Part shown: positions 8,418 to 16,533 of the stretch, in pieces
How positions within the stretch are numbered: position 1 is the stretch's first letter
Layout of the letters: every line of letters begins with the position of its first letter
Assembly: GCF_003428335.1 (NCBI RefSeq)
Contig: NZ_CP031704.1
Coordinates: forward strand, 5,220,071-5,284,070
Direction of reading: 5' to 3'
Length of the DNA: 64,000 nt
DNA from: Solimonas sp. K1W22B-7
GTDB taxonomy: Bacteria > Pseudomonadota > Gammaproteobacteria > Nevskiales > Nevskiaceae
Made by a program: the position numbers and the translations under genes
The notes under the pieces: model-generated
Told to the model about the DNA's origin: nothing
Databases searched by the model: none
The model's input: the letters and a program-made list of their open reading frames with translations, nothing else

Positions 8418-9545
8418 CTACGGGCCCTGAGCCGCCGACTGCCGGCAGTCGGCCGGAAGGTATTTCTGCGGCATGTCGTCGCCCCCCCGGCAATGCCAGC
8501 CTTCGATGCCTCTATTGATCGGCGTCAGCACGACGGACTTGCCGGCGACCGGCGTCGGTGCATCGAAGCGGATGAGGATCGCGCCCTCGGGTTGCACCTC
8601 GATCGTGGCGCCGTACTGCGGCAGCGCCTTCGGCCCAGGCATCCCGAGTTCTTCGTAGCTGACGACGGCGTCCTCGCCGTTGAGCAGATGCTCGCCCACC
8701 ACAGCCTTGAGGACGCGGGTTTCGATGAGCGCCCCGGTAACCTTCGCCCGGATCGTGTAGTCCTGGTAGGCCGGGATGGCGATGGCCGCGAGGATGCCGA
8801 TGAAGAATATGAAGAAGAGGAACAGCGCGATCACGATCGCGGCGGCGCCGCCCTTGCCGTGCAGCTGCTCGAAGTCCCATAGCTCGGGTTCGTAAGTGTC
8901 CTTCTCGATGACCACGGTGCCGGCGAGCATGTCGTGCAGGCCGCGATGGCGGCGGTTGAACAGCACCATCATCATGGGCAGCCAGAAAAAGGCGCCCAGC
9001 AGCATGGCCAGATAGCGCAGCGCGCCGCGCACGAAGCCGATGCGCTGGCCGTGCTTGTCCACCACGATCAGCCCGGTGGCGCGCTTGCCGAACGAGGCCA
9101 TGGCCTCGCTGGAGTGGGTGAGGCCGAAGTACGCGGCGATGAAGACTATCGCCAACAGGTAGCCGTAGCCCAGCACCGCTCCAGGGTTGTCGCCACCCAG
9201 GGCGCCCCCGATGAAGAAGGCCACGAAGCTCAGCAGCGAACCCAGCAGGGTGTCCAGCAGGTTGGCGCCAATGCGCGCGCCGTGCCCCGCGGGCACATTG
9301 ACCTGGGCAGGGACCGTGCGCTGCCGCGCTGCCGCCGGCAGCGGCGGCGGGGCGGTGGCGGCCTGCGGCAGGGAAATTCCCAGCAACCCCAGGGCATCGT
9401 ATGCCGGCACCCAGGCCGGCTGTCCCGGCTGCCAGGCGAAGTCGCCCTGCTGCACCTCGCCTCGCGCGGCTCGCCCGGCGAGCTGGGTGCGCGTGTAAGG
9501 GCCGGTCTGCTGGCCGTCGCGTGCAAGATAGATCTGTTCGCTCAT
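8418..9545 (-). CDS. GYF_2 - RDD - pilin-like fusion membrane protein
   Basis: A 375-residue protein of three parts. Residues 1-55 form a GYF_2 (DUF4339) domain with DGQQTGPYT and FAWQPGQPAWVPA. A proline-rich linker follows. Residues about 90-230 form an RDD membrane domain (ARIGANLLDTLLG, FGKRATGLIVVD, LFNRRHRGLHDMLAGTVV). From about 245 a hydrophobic helix, FFIGILAAIAIPAYQDYT, copies the N-terminal helix of type IV pilins, and the end WHCRGG...KYLPADC matches a pilin C-terminal disulphide region. There is no prepilin signal cleavage site before the helix. I chose the ATG at 9545, which has GAGGGA just upstream, over a TTG 3 nt earlier. Function is unknown. Confidence 0.85.
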   Translation of the reverse strand: MSEQIYLARDGQQTGPYTRTQLAGRAARGEVQQGDFAWQPGQPAWVPAYDALGLLGISLPQAATAPPPLPAAARQRTVPAQVNVPAGHGARIGANLLDTLLGSLLSFVAFFIGGALGGDNPGAVLGYGYLLAIVFIAAYFGLTHSSEAMASFGKRATGLIVVDKHGQRIGFVRGALRYLAMLLGAFFWLPMMMVLFNRRHRGLHDMLAGTVVIEKDTYEPELWDFEQLHGKGGAAAIVIALFLFFIFFIGILAAIAIPAYQDYTIRAKVTGALIETRVLKAVVGEHLLNGEDAVVSYEELGMPGPKALPQYGATIEVQPEGAILIRFDAPTPVAGKSVVLTPINRGIEGWHCRGGDDMPQKYLPADCRQSAAQGP

Positions 9546-9688
9546 CAATCCCTCGGAGAATTCCCTGGACGCTGGCCATGCGGCAGCGCAAAGCGCGCTT
9601 ATCGCTTACCGGCATGTTGTTCGCAACCTGATTGTACTGTCAGGTCGCGGTGCCTCCCGCCCATTGGCCGCCCGCCGGGAGCCATGTC

Positions 9689-10036
9689 GTGCGGAAGGAC
9701 ACACAGGTGCTGCTGGGTCAGCCGAGCCGGCATCCGGACGCGCTGGCGGCGGCCCTGGAGCGTCTGTTCAAGACCCGCACGCAGGTGAAGCGAGCCTGGC
9801 TCGCTCATTTCCACAACCCGGAGACCGGCGATCCGCCGCATACGCTGATCGCGGTGGAAGCGACCGGCGACCGCGACGCGCTGATCGCCGAGGCCGGGAT
9901 GGTGGCGCAGAATGTGTCGATCCCCGATCCGCCGGTGGATTTCGTGGCGATCACCGGCCACGGAGGGGGCGTGGAGGACTACTTCCTCAAGAGCGCCAAG
10001 CCGTTCTATTCGCGCCGGTTCCTCGGCCTGTTCTGA
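9689..10036 (+). CDS. SseB-like C-terminal domain protein
   Basis: About 115 residues matching the C-terminal domain of the SseB (enhanced serine sensitivity) family: VLLGQPSRHPDAL at the start, a middle HTLIAVEATGD, and the closing PVDFVAITG..GGVEDYFLKSAKPFYSR. The stand-alone domain is common in proteobacteria and its role is not settled. I chose the GTG at 9689 because GGGAG lies about 8 nt upstream and it precedes the domain directly. An in-frame TTG at 9632 would add 19 residues of low quality. Its promoter region is shared with the divergent RDD fusion gene. Confidence 0.75.
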   Translation: MRKDTQVLLGQPSRHPDALAAALERLFKTRTQVKRAWLAHFHNPETGDPPHTLIAVEATGDRDALIAEAGMVAQNVSIPDPPVDFVAITGHGGGVEDYFLKSAKPFYSRRFLGLF

Positions 10037-10133
10037 TCCCCTGGCTAGAATCTGTCCGGTGATGCAGCTTGGGCTGCCGGAAGCAGGGGTCACCGGGCGA
10101 GCGTAGCAATGCCCGGAATGCGAGGCCAGGAAC

Positions 10134-10164
10134 GTTGGGCATCGCTGCGCTCAGCCCAACCTAC
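10134..10164. repeat. dispersed repeat arm (GTTGGGCATCGCT family)
   Basis: Identical over 31 bp to the copy at 6548-6578. A diverged opposite arm (GGGCGAGCGTAGCAATGCCC) lies at about 10096-10115, so the pair can fold as a hairpin. Confidence 0.8.
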
Positions 10165-10209
10165 GGGCTGTCGCGGCCTGCATGTCGGATGAGTTCAAGG
10201 AGCACCACA

Positions 10210-10605
10210 ATGTGGCAGATCGAATTTACCTCGGCGAAGTTCTGCCCCTATCTGCCGGAGGACAGCCAGGCCAATCCGGGCGTCTATGGATTCGAACTGG
10301 CGCACTGGCTGTCGCTGGAGCTGATGAAGCGCGGGGTCGTCACCGGCTATCCGCTGGGCGAGGACTGGGGCTGGTTCATCGAACGCATCGAGGGCGAGAC
10401 CGAGCTGATGATCTGCTGCTCCAGCCAGGCCGATGAAGGCGAGGGCTACAAGGGGCTGCCGATCCAGTGGAGCATCTTCATCCGGGCGCCCGGCGGGCTG
10501 TTCAGGAAACGCGCGGGCCCCGCGGCCGAACGTGCCACGGCCACCCTGTCGCAGCACATCCTTGCCGCCCTGCAGTCGGCGGGGATCGAAGTCCGGCCGG
10601 CTTGA
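10210..10605 (+). CDS. hypothetical protein
   Basis: A 131-residue soluble protein (MWQIEFTSAKFCPYLPEDSQ...) with no signal peptide or membrane segment. The ATG at 10210 has a strong AGGAG 7 nt upstream, and codon use matches the neighbours, so the gene is real. Residues 30-75 (FELAHWLSLELMKRGVVTGYPLGEDWGWFIE) show an amphipathic helix followed by aromatic-rich strands. I do not recognise a named domain. It precedes a NarL-type regulator by 69 bp in the same direction and could share its transcript. Confidence 0.75.
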   Translation: MWQIEFTSAKFCPYLPEDSQANPGVYGFELAHWLSLELMKRGVVTGYPLGEDWGWFIERIEGETELMICCSSQADEGEGYKGLPIQWSIFIRAPGGLFRKRAGPAAERATATLSQHILAALQSAGIEVRPA

Positions 10606-10674
10606 GATCGCCGTCGCCATCGGCAGGCCCCAAGCCCGGCTAGAATCTGTCCAGGGCGCAAGCAGGAGGCGGGC

Positions 10675-11352
10675 GTGACGGGGGTTCACCGGGTGGTGCT
10701 GGTGGAGGACGAGCCGCAGGTGCGCGAGCGGCTGGCGCGCGCCGTGGCGGCCGACGCCGGCCTGCAGCTGCTGGGCGCTGCCGGTAGCTGCGCCGAGGCG
10801 CGTGAACTGCTGCGCCTGTGCCCGCCCGAGGTGCTGCTGGTGGACCTGGGCCTGCCCGACGGACGCGGTTCCGAGCTGATCCGCGAGGCGCTGGCGCTGC
10901 GCGCCGATACCCTGGTGATGGTGATCTCGGTGTTCGGCGACGAGGCGCACGTGGTGGAGGCGATCGAGGCCGGCGCCTGCTCCTACCTGCTCAAGGACGC
11001 CAGCGCGCCGCAGGTGGGACGCGCGATCCGCGAGATGCTGGAGGGCGGCTCGCCGATGAGTGCGCGCGTGGCGCGCCACCTGTTGCAGCGCTTCCACAAG
11101 CCCGCGCCGGTGCCGGTCGTGCCGTCGTCGCGCTTCCTGTCCGACCGCGAGACCGACGTGCTCGACCTGGTCGCCAAGGGCTATGCCTATGCCGAGATCG
11201 GCGATGCGCTGGGCATTTCGATCAACACCGTGGGCACCTACGTGAAGCAGATCTACCGCAAGCTGGCGGTCAGCTCGCGCGGCGAGGCGGTGTTCGAGGC
11301 GACGCAGCAGGGGCTGATCGGTCCCGGCGCACCGCGCGGCCGGGCGCACTAG
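10675..11352 (+). CDS. NarL/LuxR-type response regulator
   Basis: A 225-residue response regulator. The receiver domain has the acidic pair (Glu11, Asp12), the phospho-acceptor Asp57 in LLVDLGLPD and Lys107 in YLLKDAS. The C-terminal LuxR-type HTH spans about residues 147-212, with LSDRETDVLDLVAKGYAYAEIGDALGIS as the recognition region start. The GTG start at 10675 has AGGAGG upstream. The following gene encodes a HisKA_3-type kinase, so the two form a cognate two-component pair with the regulator first. Targets are unknown. Confidence 0.93.
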   Translation: MTGVHRVVLVEDEPQVRERLARAVAADAGLQLLGAAGSCAEARELLRLCPPEVLLVDLGLPDGRGSELIREALALRADTLVMVISVFGDEAHVVEAIEAGACSYLLKDASAPQVGRAIREMLEGGSPMSARVARHLLQRFHKPAPVPVVPSSRFLSDRETDVLDLVAKGYAYAEIGDALGISINTVGTYVKQIYRKLAVSSRGEAVFEATQQGLIGPGAPRGRAH

Positions 11353-11361
11353 CTCCCTCCC

Positions 11362-11398
11362 CCCGTTCATGCTTCGACAGGCTCGGGACGAACAGGGG
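11362..11398. repeat. dispersed palindromic repeat (TTCGACAGGCTC type)
   Basis: The segment CCCCGTTCATGCTTCGACAG and the following GCTCGGGACGAACAGGGG have complementary ends, with a core resembling the extragenic repeat CTTCGACAGGCTC common in gammaproteobacteria. It lies between the response regulator and kinase genes. Confidence 0.65.
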
Positions 11399-11410
11399 GA
11401 GGCCGGCGGC

Positions 11411-13231
11411 GTGACCCGCATCGCCTTGCGCGCGCTGCTGCATGTCGCGGTCTGCGCGGCCTTCTATCTCGGCATCGTGGCGATGCATCGCATCGAGCCG
11501 CCGGGCCCGGTGGACCGGATCGCCTGGCAGTTCTCTTCCGAAAGCGACACCCCCGAGCCCGTGTCGCTGCCGCATGAGCGCAACCTGCTGCACTCCGCGC
11601 GCTACGAGGGACGCTTTGCGCTGGCGGCGATTCCCGCAGAGCCCTGGGCGCTTTACCTGCAGAGCTTCAGCCACCCGCCGTCGGTGAGCATCAACGGCGT
11701 GCCGTTGCGCAGCGGCGCCGAACGGCATCGCCAGCGTTTCCAGCCCCTGCTGCTGTCGATCCCGCCGCCGCTGCTGCGCAGCGGCGGGAACCTCGTCGTC
11801 ATCGATGTTCCGCGTGTGCCGCAGCAGCGCAGCTTCCTCGGCGAAGTGCAGCTGGGCCCGGAAACGGCGCTGGCGCCGCGCCATGCGCTGCGCGTGCTGC
11901 TGAAACGCGACGGCGTGATGGCCCTGGTGATTGCGTCCCTCGTGCTCGGCGGCGTCAGCCTGATGCTGTGGCTGGGCCGGCGCCAGCAACGCATCTATCT
12001 CTGGCATGCACTGACCTGCTTCGCCGGCGGGCTCTACTACCCTTGCTTCCTGTTCGCGCGCGCCCCTTTGCCGGAGCCCGCGTGGACGATGCTGCCCTAC
12101 CTGCTGTTCGCCTGGTTCGTGGTGGCCTCGGCGATGCTGGGCATGTACTACGTCGGCGAGCGCCGGCCGGGCCTGGCGCGCGGACTGCTGCGCGTCGCGG
12201 CGGCGGCGCCGCTGCTGTTGCTCGCGGCAGGTCTGCTGGTCGGCGATCAGGTTCTGTACGGGCGGATGCTGCCGGCGTTCCAGTTCGCGGTGCTGGGCCT
12301 GGGCAGCTGGACGATGTACCGGCTCTACATCCGCGAGCTGCTGCCGCGCAGCGACGCCACGGCTTTCTGGATGCTGCAGTCGGCGCTGCTGCTGGCGGTG
12401 ACGGCGCTGCACGACTCGCTGCTGCTGGCCGGCCTCATCGCGCCCTGGGACGGGCTGTTCTTCCCCTTTGCGGGGCCGCTGCCGCTGGCCACTTTCACCT
12501 GGGTGCTGCTGCAGCGCTTCCTGGCCGCACTGAACGAGGCGGAAACGCTGAACCGGGAGCTGGCCGACCGCGTGGCGCAGCGCGAGGCGCAGATCGCGGC
12601 GAGCTATCGCGAGCTGGAGCGCGCCGGGCAGGAGCGGGTGATCGCGGCGGAGCGCGAGCGCCTGTTCGCCGACATGCACGATGGCCTGGGCGGCACGCTG
12701 GTGGCGGCGCTGGCACGGCTGGACAACGAGGGGGCCGGCGACACGCCGGCGGCGCGCGCACTGCAAGGGGCGCTGGACGACCTGCGCCTGATCCTGTTCT
12801 CGCTGGATCCGGGCGAGCTGTCGCTGAAGGCGGCCCTGGCATTGCTGCGCGAGCGGCTGGACCCGGCGAGCCTCGATGCGGGGGTGACGCTGCAGTTCGA
12901 GCTGCGCGGATTGCCGGACGAGCTGCGCTGGCCGCCGGCGGCGCTGCTGCAGCTGCTGCGCGTGGTGCAGGAGGCTGCGCACAACGCGCTGCGCCATGCG
13001 CGGGCGACCCGGCTGCGGGTGGTGGCGGAGACGGTGGGCGAGCACTTGCTGCTGACGGTGGAGGACGATGGCGTGGGCTTCGACGCGACGCGGGAGCGGC
13101 CCGGGCACCACGGGCTGGCGAACCTGCGGCGGCGCGCGCTGCGGCTGGGCGGGGAGATCGAGTGGACGGGGCTGCAGCCAGGGACGCGGGTGAGGTTGCT
13201 TGTGCCGGTGATGCCGGTGGAGGGGAGGTAG
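11411..13231 (+). CDS. sensor histidine kinase, 7TM sensor with HisKA_3/HATPase_c
   Basis: About 606 residues. One N-terminal membrane helix, an extracellular beta-rich domain of about 150 residues (7TMR-DISM-like), seven transmembrane helices between about residues 165 and 375, a coiled linker, then the NarL-type dimerisation domain with phospho-acceptor His423 in DMHDGLGG. The HATPase domain shows VVQEAAHNALRHA (N box) and DDGVGFD (G1). I chose the GTG at 11411, which has GGGGGAGG 8 nt upstream. An ATG at 11369 in the same frame starts inside a dispersed repeat and is less likely. It partners the preceding regulator, 58 bp away. Confidence 0.9.
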   Translation: MTRIALRALLHVAVCAAFYLGIVAMHRIEPPGPVDRIAWQFSSESDTPEPVSLPHERNLLHSARYEGRFALAAIPAEPWALYLQSFSHPPSVSINGVPLRSGAERHRQRFQPLLLSIPPPLLRSGGNLVVIDVPRVPQQRSFLGEVQLGPETALAPRHALRVLLKRDGVMALVIASLVLGGVSLMLWLGRRQQRIYLWHALTCFAGGLYYPCFLFARAPLPEPAWTMLPYLLFAWFVVASAMLGMYYVGERRPGLARGLLRVAAAAPLLLLAAGLLVGDQVLYGRMLPAFQFAVLGLGSWTMYRLYIRELLPRSDATAFWMLQSALLLAVTALHDSLLLAGLIAPWDGLFFPFAGPLPLATFTWVLLQRFLAALNEAETLNRELADRVAQREAQIAASYRELERAGQERVIAAERERLFADMHDGLGGTLVAALARLDNEGAGDTPAARALQGALDDLRLILFSLDPGELSLKAALALLRERLDPASLDAGVTLQFELRGLPDELRWPPAALLQLLRVVQEAAHNALRHARATRLRVVAETVGEHLLLTVEDDGVGFDATRERPGHHGLANLRRRALRLGGEIEWTGLQPGTRVRLLVPVMPVEGR

Positions 13232-13295
13232 GGCGGGGCCGAGCCCTTCTGGCGGCAGGTCCGTGCGTACCGCCGACGCACCACCCTCACCCTAA

Positions 13296-13319
13296 CCCTC
13301 TCCCGCCAGCGGGAGAGGG
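13296..13319. repeat. palindromic repeat, CCCTCTCCC family
   Basis: Arms CCCTCTCCCGC and GCGGGAGAGGG, preceded by CCCTCACCCTAA. Same family as 3427-3452. It sits in the 221-bp gap between the kinase and the secreted-protein gene; nothing else was recognised in that gap. Confidence 0.8.
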
Positions 13320-13452
13320 GATAAGTTATGGATTCCGCGAACTGCGTCACGCGCCGGCGCTGCGGGCCCTCACCAATTCCTGTGATACCGGTGGCCACGC
13401 CGCCGGACCTACGCTGGCCCTGCCATCCGGATGATGGTCAGGAGACAGAGTC

Positions 13453-14847
13453 ATGAGGAACGACACCCCCCGCTTCAAACCCCTGGCGCTCGCGCTGGCG
13501 GCCTCGCTGTTCGCGCTGTCGGCCCAGGCCGAGACCGTGCCCGAAAGGAAAATCGAGCCCAAGCTGCAGGCCGGCACCGTCGCGTCGACCAGCAGCAAGG
13601 CGGCGGCTGCGGAAGCGGCCAAGGCGGCGGCGAAGGACAACGCCACCAAGGTGCCGGGCAATGCCTCGCCGGCGGTGCCGGGCGTGGACACCGGCCGCAA
13701 GGACGTGGTCAGCGGCCAGCCCGGCGGCAGCAAGGCGGACGCGACGACCCGCCTGTCCTCCCCGGCGACGGAAGCGCGCGCGAACCTGGCGGGCCAACTC
13801 AACGACAGCGCCACGAACAACCCGGGCTTCAACCAGGGCTTCGGCCAGCGGCAGGTCAATACCGATGCACTGAACGCGGCGGGTGCGGGTATTGGCGGCA
13901 ACCCGGTCACCAGCCTCACCGGGCCCGCGGACGGCGGCACGGGGCCCACGGGCATCGGCGCGCAGGGCAAGGGCGCGATCAGCGACGGCGGCTTCTTCAG
14001 CTCGGACCAGGGCACCATCGTGCTGCCCAACGGCGAGGTGAGGGCCCCCGGCCGCTCCGCGGAAGCCGCCAGGGACGCCGCCGCCAGGATCGGCGCGACG
14101 CCGGACGGCGTGATGAAGGGAGTTGCCCCCGGCGCCACCGACCCGCAGATGCGCTGCGCGCTCAATGAGAACGACTGCGCCGACGCCAACGCAAGCGCGA
14201 AGGAATCGACCAAACCCGACAAGGTGGAAAGCACCAAGATCGATGGCGGCGGTGAAATCATCACCCATACGCGCAGCGACGGCTCCACCACCACGATCAA
14301 TCGCAAGAAGGACGGCTCGGCCACGATCATCACCACCGACGCCACGGGCAAGGTCACCAAGACCGAAAAGATCGACGCGAACCAGAAGGAGGTCGACACG
14401 CCCTCCGAGGAGGCGCGCTTCCAGCCGGGCAAGCAGGAGTTCCTGGACAACAAGCTCAACGACCGCAACTTCCAGATCAAGGCGGCCGCCAAGCGGGATG
14501 GCGCGGTGAATCCCGACCGTGGCGACGGCAGCGCGGGCGCGGCGGTTTCCGGCGCGGTGGTGCCCTCGCAGAGCGCGATCGGCCAGAACCTGTTCGGCAA
14601 TCCCGGCCAGTCCGGTGGCTTGCGCGAGGGCGGCGCCCCGCAGGGCGGCCTGGACTTCAACGACAAGAAATTCGGCGCGATCGACCTGGGGCCGGACGCC
14701 ACCAACACCGCCGGCAACCGCCAGCAGGACGCGGGCGACTTCTTCGGCGGCAGCCAGCCGAGCCAGGGCCTGCCACCGCGCAGCACGCAGGACTGCGATC
14801 GCGATCATCGCACCGCCGACACCGCCGACGACTGCCCGGCGCCGTGA
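13453..14847 (+). CDS. low-complexity secreted protein coupled to a secretin-like lipoprotein
   Basis: A 464-residue protein with a clean signal peptide (LALALAASLFALSAQA, cleavage near residue 26). The rest is low-complexity and rich in Gly, Ala, Asn, Asp and Lys, with Thr-rich stretches such as the one around THTRSDGSTTTINRKKDGS (about residues 275-295). Only two clusters hold cysteine: CALNENDC near 237-244, and residues in the last 20 positions. No known domain is evident. The stop codon overlaps the GTG start of the next gene (GTGA), so it is translated with a secretin-domain lipoprotein and may be its substrate or a periplasmic partner. That link is an inference from coupling only. Confidence 0.8.
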   Translation: MRNDTPRFKPLALALAASLFALSAQAETVPERKIEPKLQAGTVASTSSKAAAAEAAKAAAKDNATKVPGNASPAVPGVDTGRKDVVSGQPGGSKADATTRLSSPATEARANLAGQLNDSATNNPGFNQGFGQRQVNTDALNAAGAGIGGNPVTSLTGPADGGTGPTGIGAQGKGAISDGGFFSSDQGTIVLPNGEVRAPGRSAEAARDAAARIGATPDGVMKGVAPGATDPQMRCALNENDCADANASAKESTKPDKVESTKIDGGGEIITHTRSDGSTTTINRKKDGSATIITTDATGKVTKTEKIDANQKEVDTPSEEARFQPGKQEFLDNKLNDRNFQIKAAAKRDGAVNPDRGDGSAGAAVSGAVVPSQSAIGQNLFGNPGQSGGLREGGAPQGGLDFNDKKFGAIDLGPDATNTAGNRQQDAGDFFGGSQPSQGLPPRSTQDCDRDHRTADTADDCPAP

Positions 14848-16523
14848 AGCCCCTGCCCGCCCTGCGCCGCGGCACTCTTGCCGCGGCGATGCTGGCCCTC
14901 TGCGCCTGCGCCAGCACGCCGCCGCAGGCCCAGGCGCCCGCGACCGCGGACGGCGGCTGGGAGCCGCTGCGCGCGGCACTGCTGCGGCAGGACTGGGCCG
15001 GCGCGCAGCCGGGCCTTGCTGCGGCGCTGCGCAACGACCTGCGCAACGGCTACCTGCAGTTCCTCTACGCGCTGACCTACGACGGCATGGCGCGCGAAGG
15101 CAACCGCGCGCAGCTGGACATGGCCGAGGTGGGCTACGACAACGCGCTGCAGTTCACGCCGATGAATTTCTGGGCGCAGATGATGACCGGCTTCCTGGAG
15201 CTGGAACGCGGCCGCTACGACGAGGCGCAGGACCGCTTCGCCGCCGCGGCGCTGGACCAGCCGGCACGCTGGGAGGCGTTCTACGGCCTGGGCGTAGCGT
15301 CCTACTACCGCGGCGACTGGGCGATGCTGCGGCTGGCATCGCAGCGTGCGCGCCAGCTGGCCCCGGAGCAGGGCGATGCGCTGCGGCTGGCGGCCTATGC
15401 CGGGGCGGTGGAAGGCGATGCCGGGGCGCGCGGGCTGATGCAGGCGGCGCTGCGCGAGGACGGCGGTGAGCAGGCGGGGCTGGGCCAGCGCCGCATCGAG
15501 CAGCTGCTGGCGCAGAACACGGTGGGCGAGACCCAGATGGATGCACCGGCCGCGGCCGCGCCGGCCACACCGCCAGCGGATCCGCGCCAGATGCTGGTGG
15601 ACGTGACGATCATCCTCAGCTCGGTGGTGGATGGCCGCAACCGCGGCGTGAACCTGTTCGACGGCCTGCGCCTGCAGTACGGCTACAACAACCAGTACAG
15701 CCGTGCCAACAGCAGCAGCGAGATCAACGGCGTGGTCGGCACGGCGCGCGAAAGCGCGCGCGCCATCACCTCGCAGATCAGCATCCCGCAACTCAACTAC
15801 AACCTCAACCTGTTCAACGACTCGCGACAGTACTACGGTGTGATCGCGCGGCCCTCGCTGACCGCCTTCCTGGGCCGCGAGTCGGACTTCTTTGCCGGGC
15901 GCACCGTCAACGTCGCGGTCAGCGGCATCAACCTCGGCGAACTCAGGCCCATCGACGTCGGCGTGCGCCTGCGCCTGGCGCCGGAGGCGATCAGCCGCAG
16001 CGAGGTGCGCTTCCGCGTGGAGGCGGCGCGCTCCTTCCTGTCGCGCGAGAACGTCGGCAACTTCAACCAGTCGCTGACCATGTTCCGCCAGTCGGTGCAG
16101 GCCACCTCGGAGCTGGCCTTCGGGCAGACCCTGATCCTGTCGGCGCTGTCGGAATCGGTCAACGACAACACGTCCTCGCAGGTACCGCTGGCGGGCGACA
16201 TCCCCGGCCTGGACCTGCTGCTGAAGAACAGCAGCGCGATCCGGCGCGAGGAGTCGCTGCTGATCCTGGTCACGCCCTCGCTGCCGGCGACGCTGCAGCT
16301 GCCGGGCGACCCGCTGCGGCGGCAACGCAACGTCGAGGAGCTGATGCGCCTGTGGTCGCGCATGGTCGATCCGGGCAGCGACGTGGGCGCGATCGTGCGG
16401 CGGCTGGAACGGCTGCGTGTGTTCGGCAAGCCCAAGCGCGGCGACCTGCCGTACCGTCCCGGCGGCAGCCAGGCGCTGCTGCGCGAGGCGATCGAGGAGA
16501 ACCTGGCGCTGGCGCGGCAGTGA
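14844..16523 (+). CDS. lipoprotein with TPR-like N-terminal half and C-terminal secretin domain
   Basis: A 559-residue protein. The N-terminus looks like a lipoprotein signal (MLALCAC; Cys22 with LCA before it). Residues about 35-215 are helical repeats of TPR type (AQMMTGFLELERGRYDEAQDRFAAAALDQP). From about 238 a secretin domain follows: MLVDVTIILSS near the start, then FGQTLILSAL, VPLAGDIPGLDLLLK and EESLLILVTP. The last 70 residues hold an extra tail (RRLERLRVFGKPKRGDLPYRP). No ATPase, inner-membrane or pilin genes are nearby. It may form an outer-membrane pore alone or with the secreted protein encoded just upstream. Its role is unassigned. Confidence 0.85.
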   Translation: MKPLPALRRGTLAAAMLALCACASTPPQAQAPATADGGWEPLRAALLRQDWAGAQPGLAAALRNDLRNGYLQFLYALTYDGMAREGNRAQLDMAEVGYDNALQFTPMNFWAQMMTGFLELERGRYDEAQDRFAAAALDQPARWEAFYGLGVASYYRGDWAMLRLASQRARQLAPEQGDALRLAAYAGAVEGDAGARGLMQAALREDGGEQAGLGQRRIEQLLAQNTVGETQMDAPAAAAPATPPADPRQMLVDVTIILSSVVDGRNRGVNLFDGLRLQYGYNNQYSRANSSSEINGVVGTARESARAITSQISIPQLNYNLNLFNDSRQYYGVIARPSLTAFLGRESDFFAGRTVNVAVSGINLGELRPIDVGVRLRLAPEAISRSEVRFRVEAARSFLSRENVGNFNQSLTMFRQSVQATSELAFGQTLILSALSESVNDNTSSQVPLAGDIPGLDLLLKNSSAIRREESLLILVTPSLPATLQLPGDPLRRQRNVEELMRLWSRMVDPGSDVGAIVRRLERLRVFGKPKRGDLPYRPGGSQALLREAIEENLALARQ

Positions 16524-16533
16524 GTACGGCGCG

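Noticed and set aside
13453-14847. The low-complexity secreted protein as a frameshifted or non-coding frame
   Set aside because: It has a proper signal peptide, GC-ending codon use over its whole length and a stop overlapping the next gene's start, so I keep it as a real gene.
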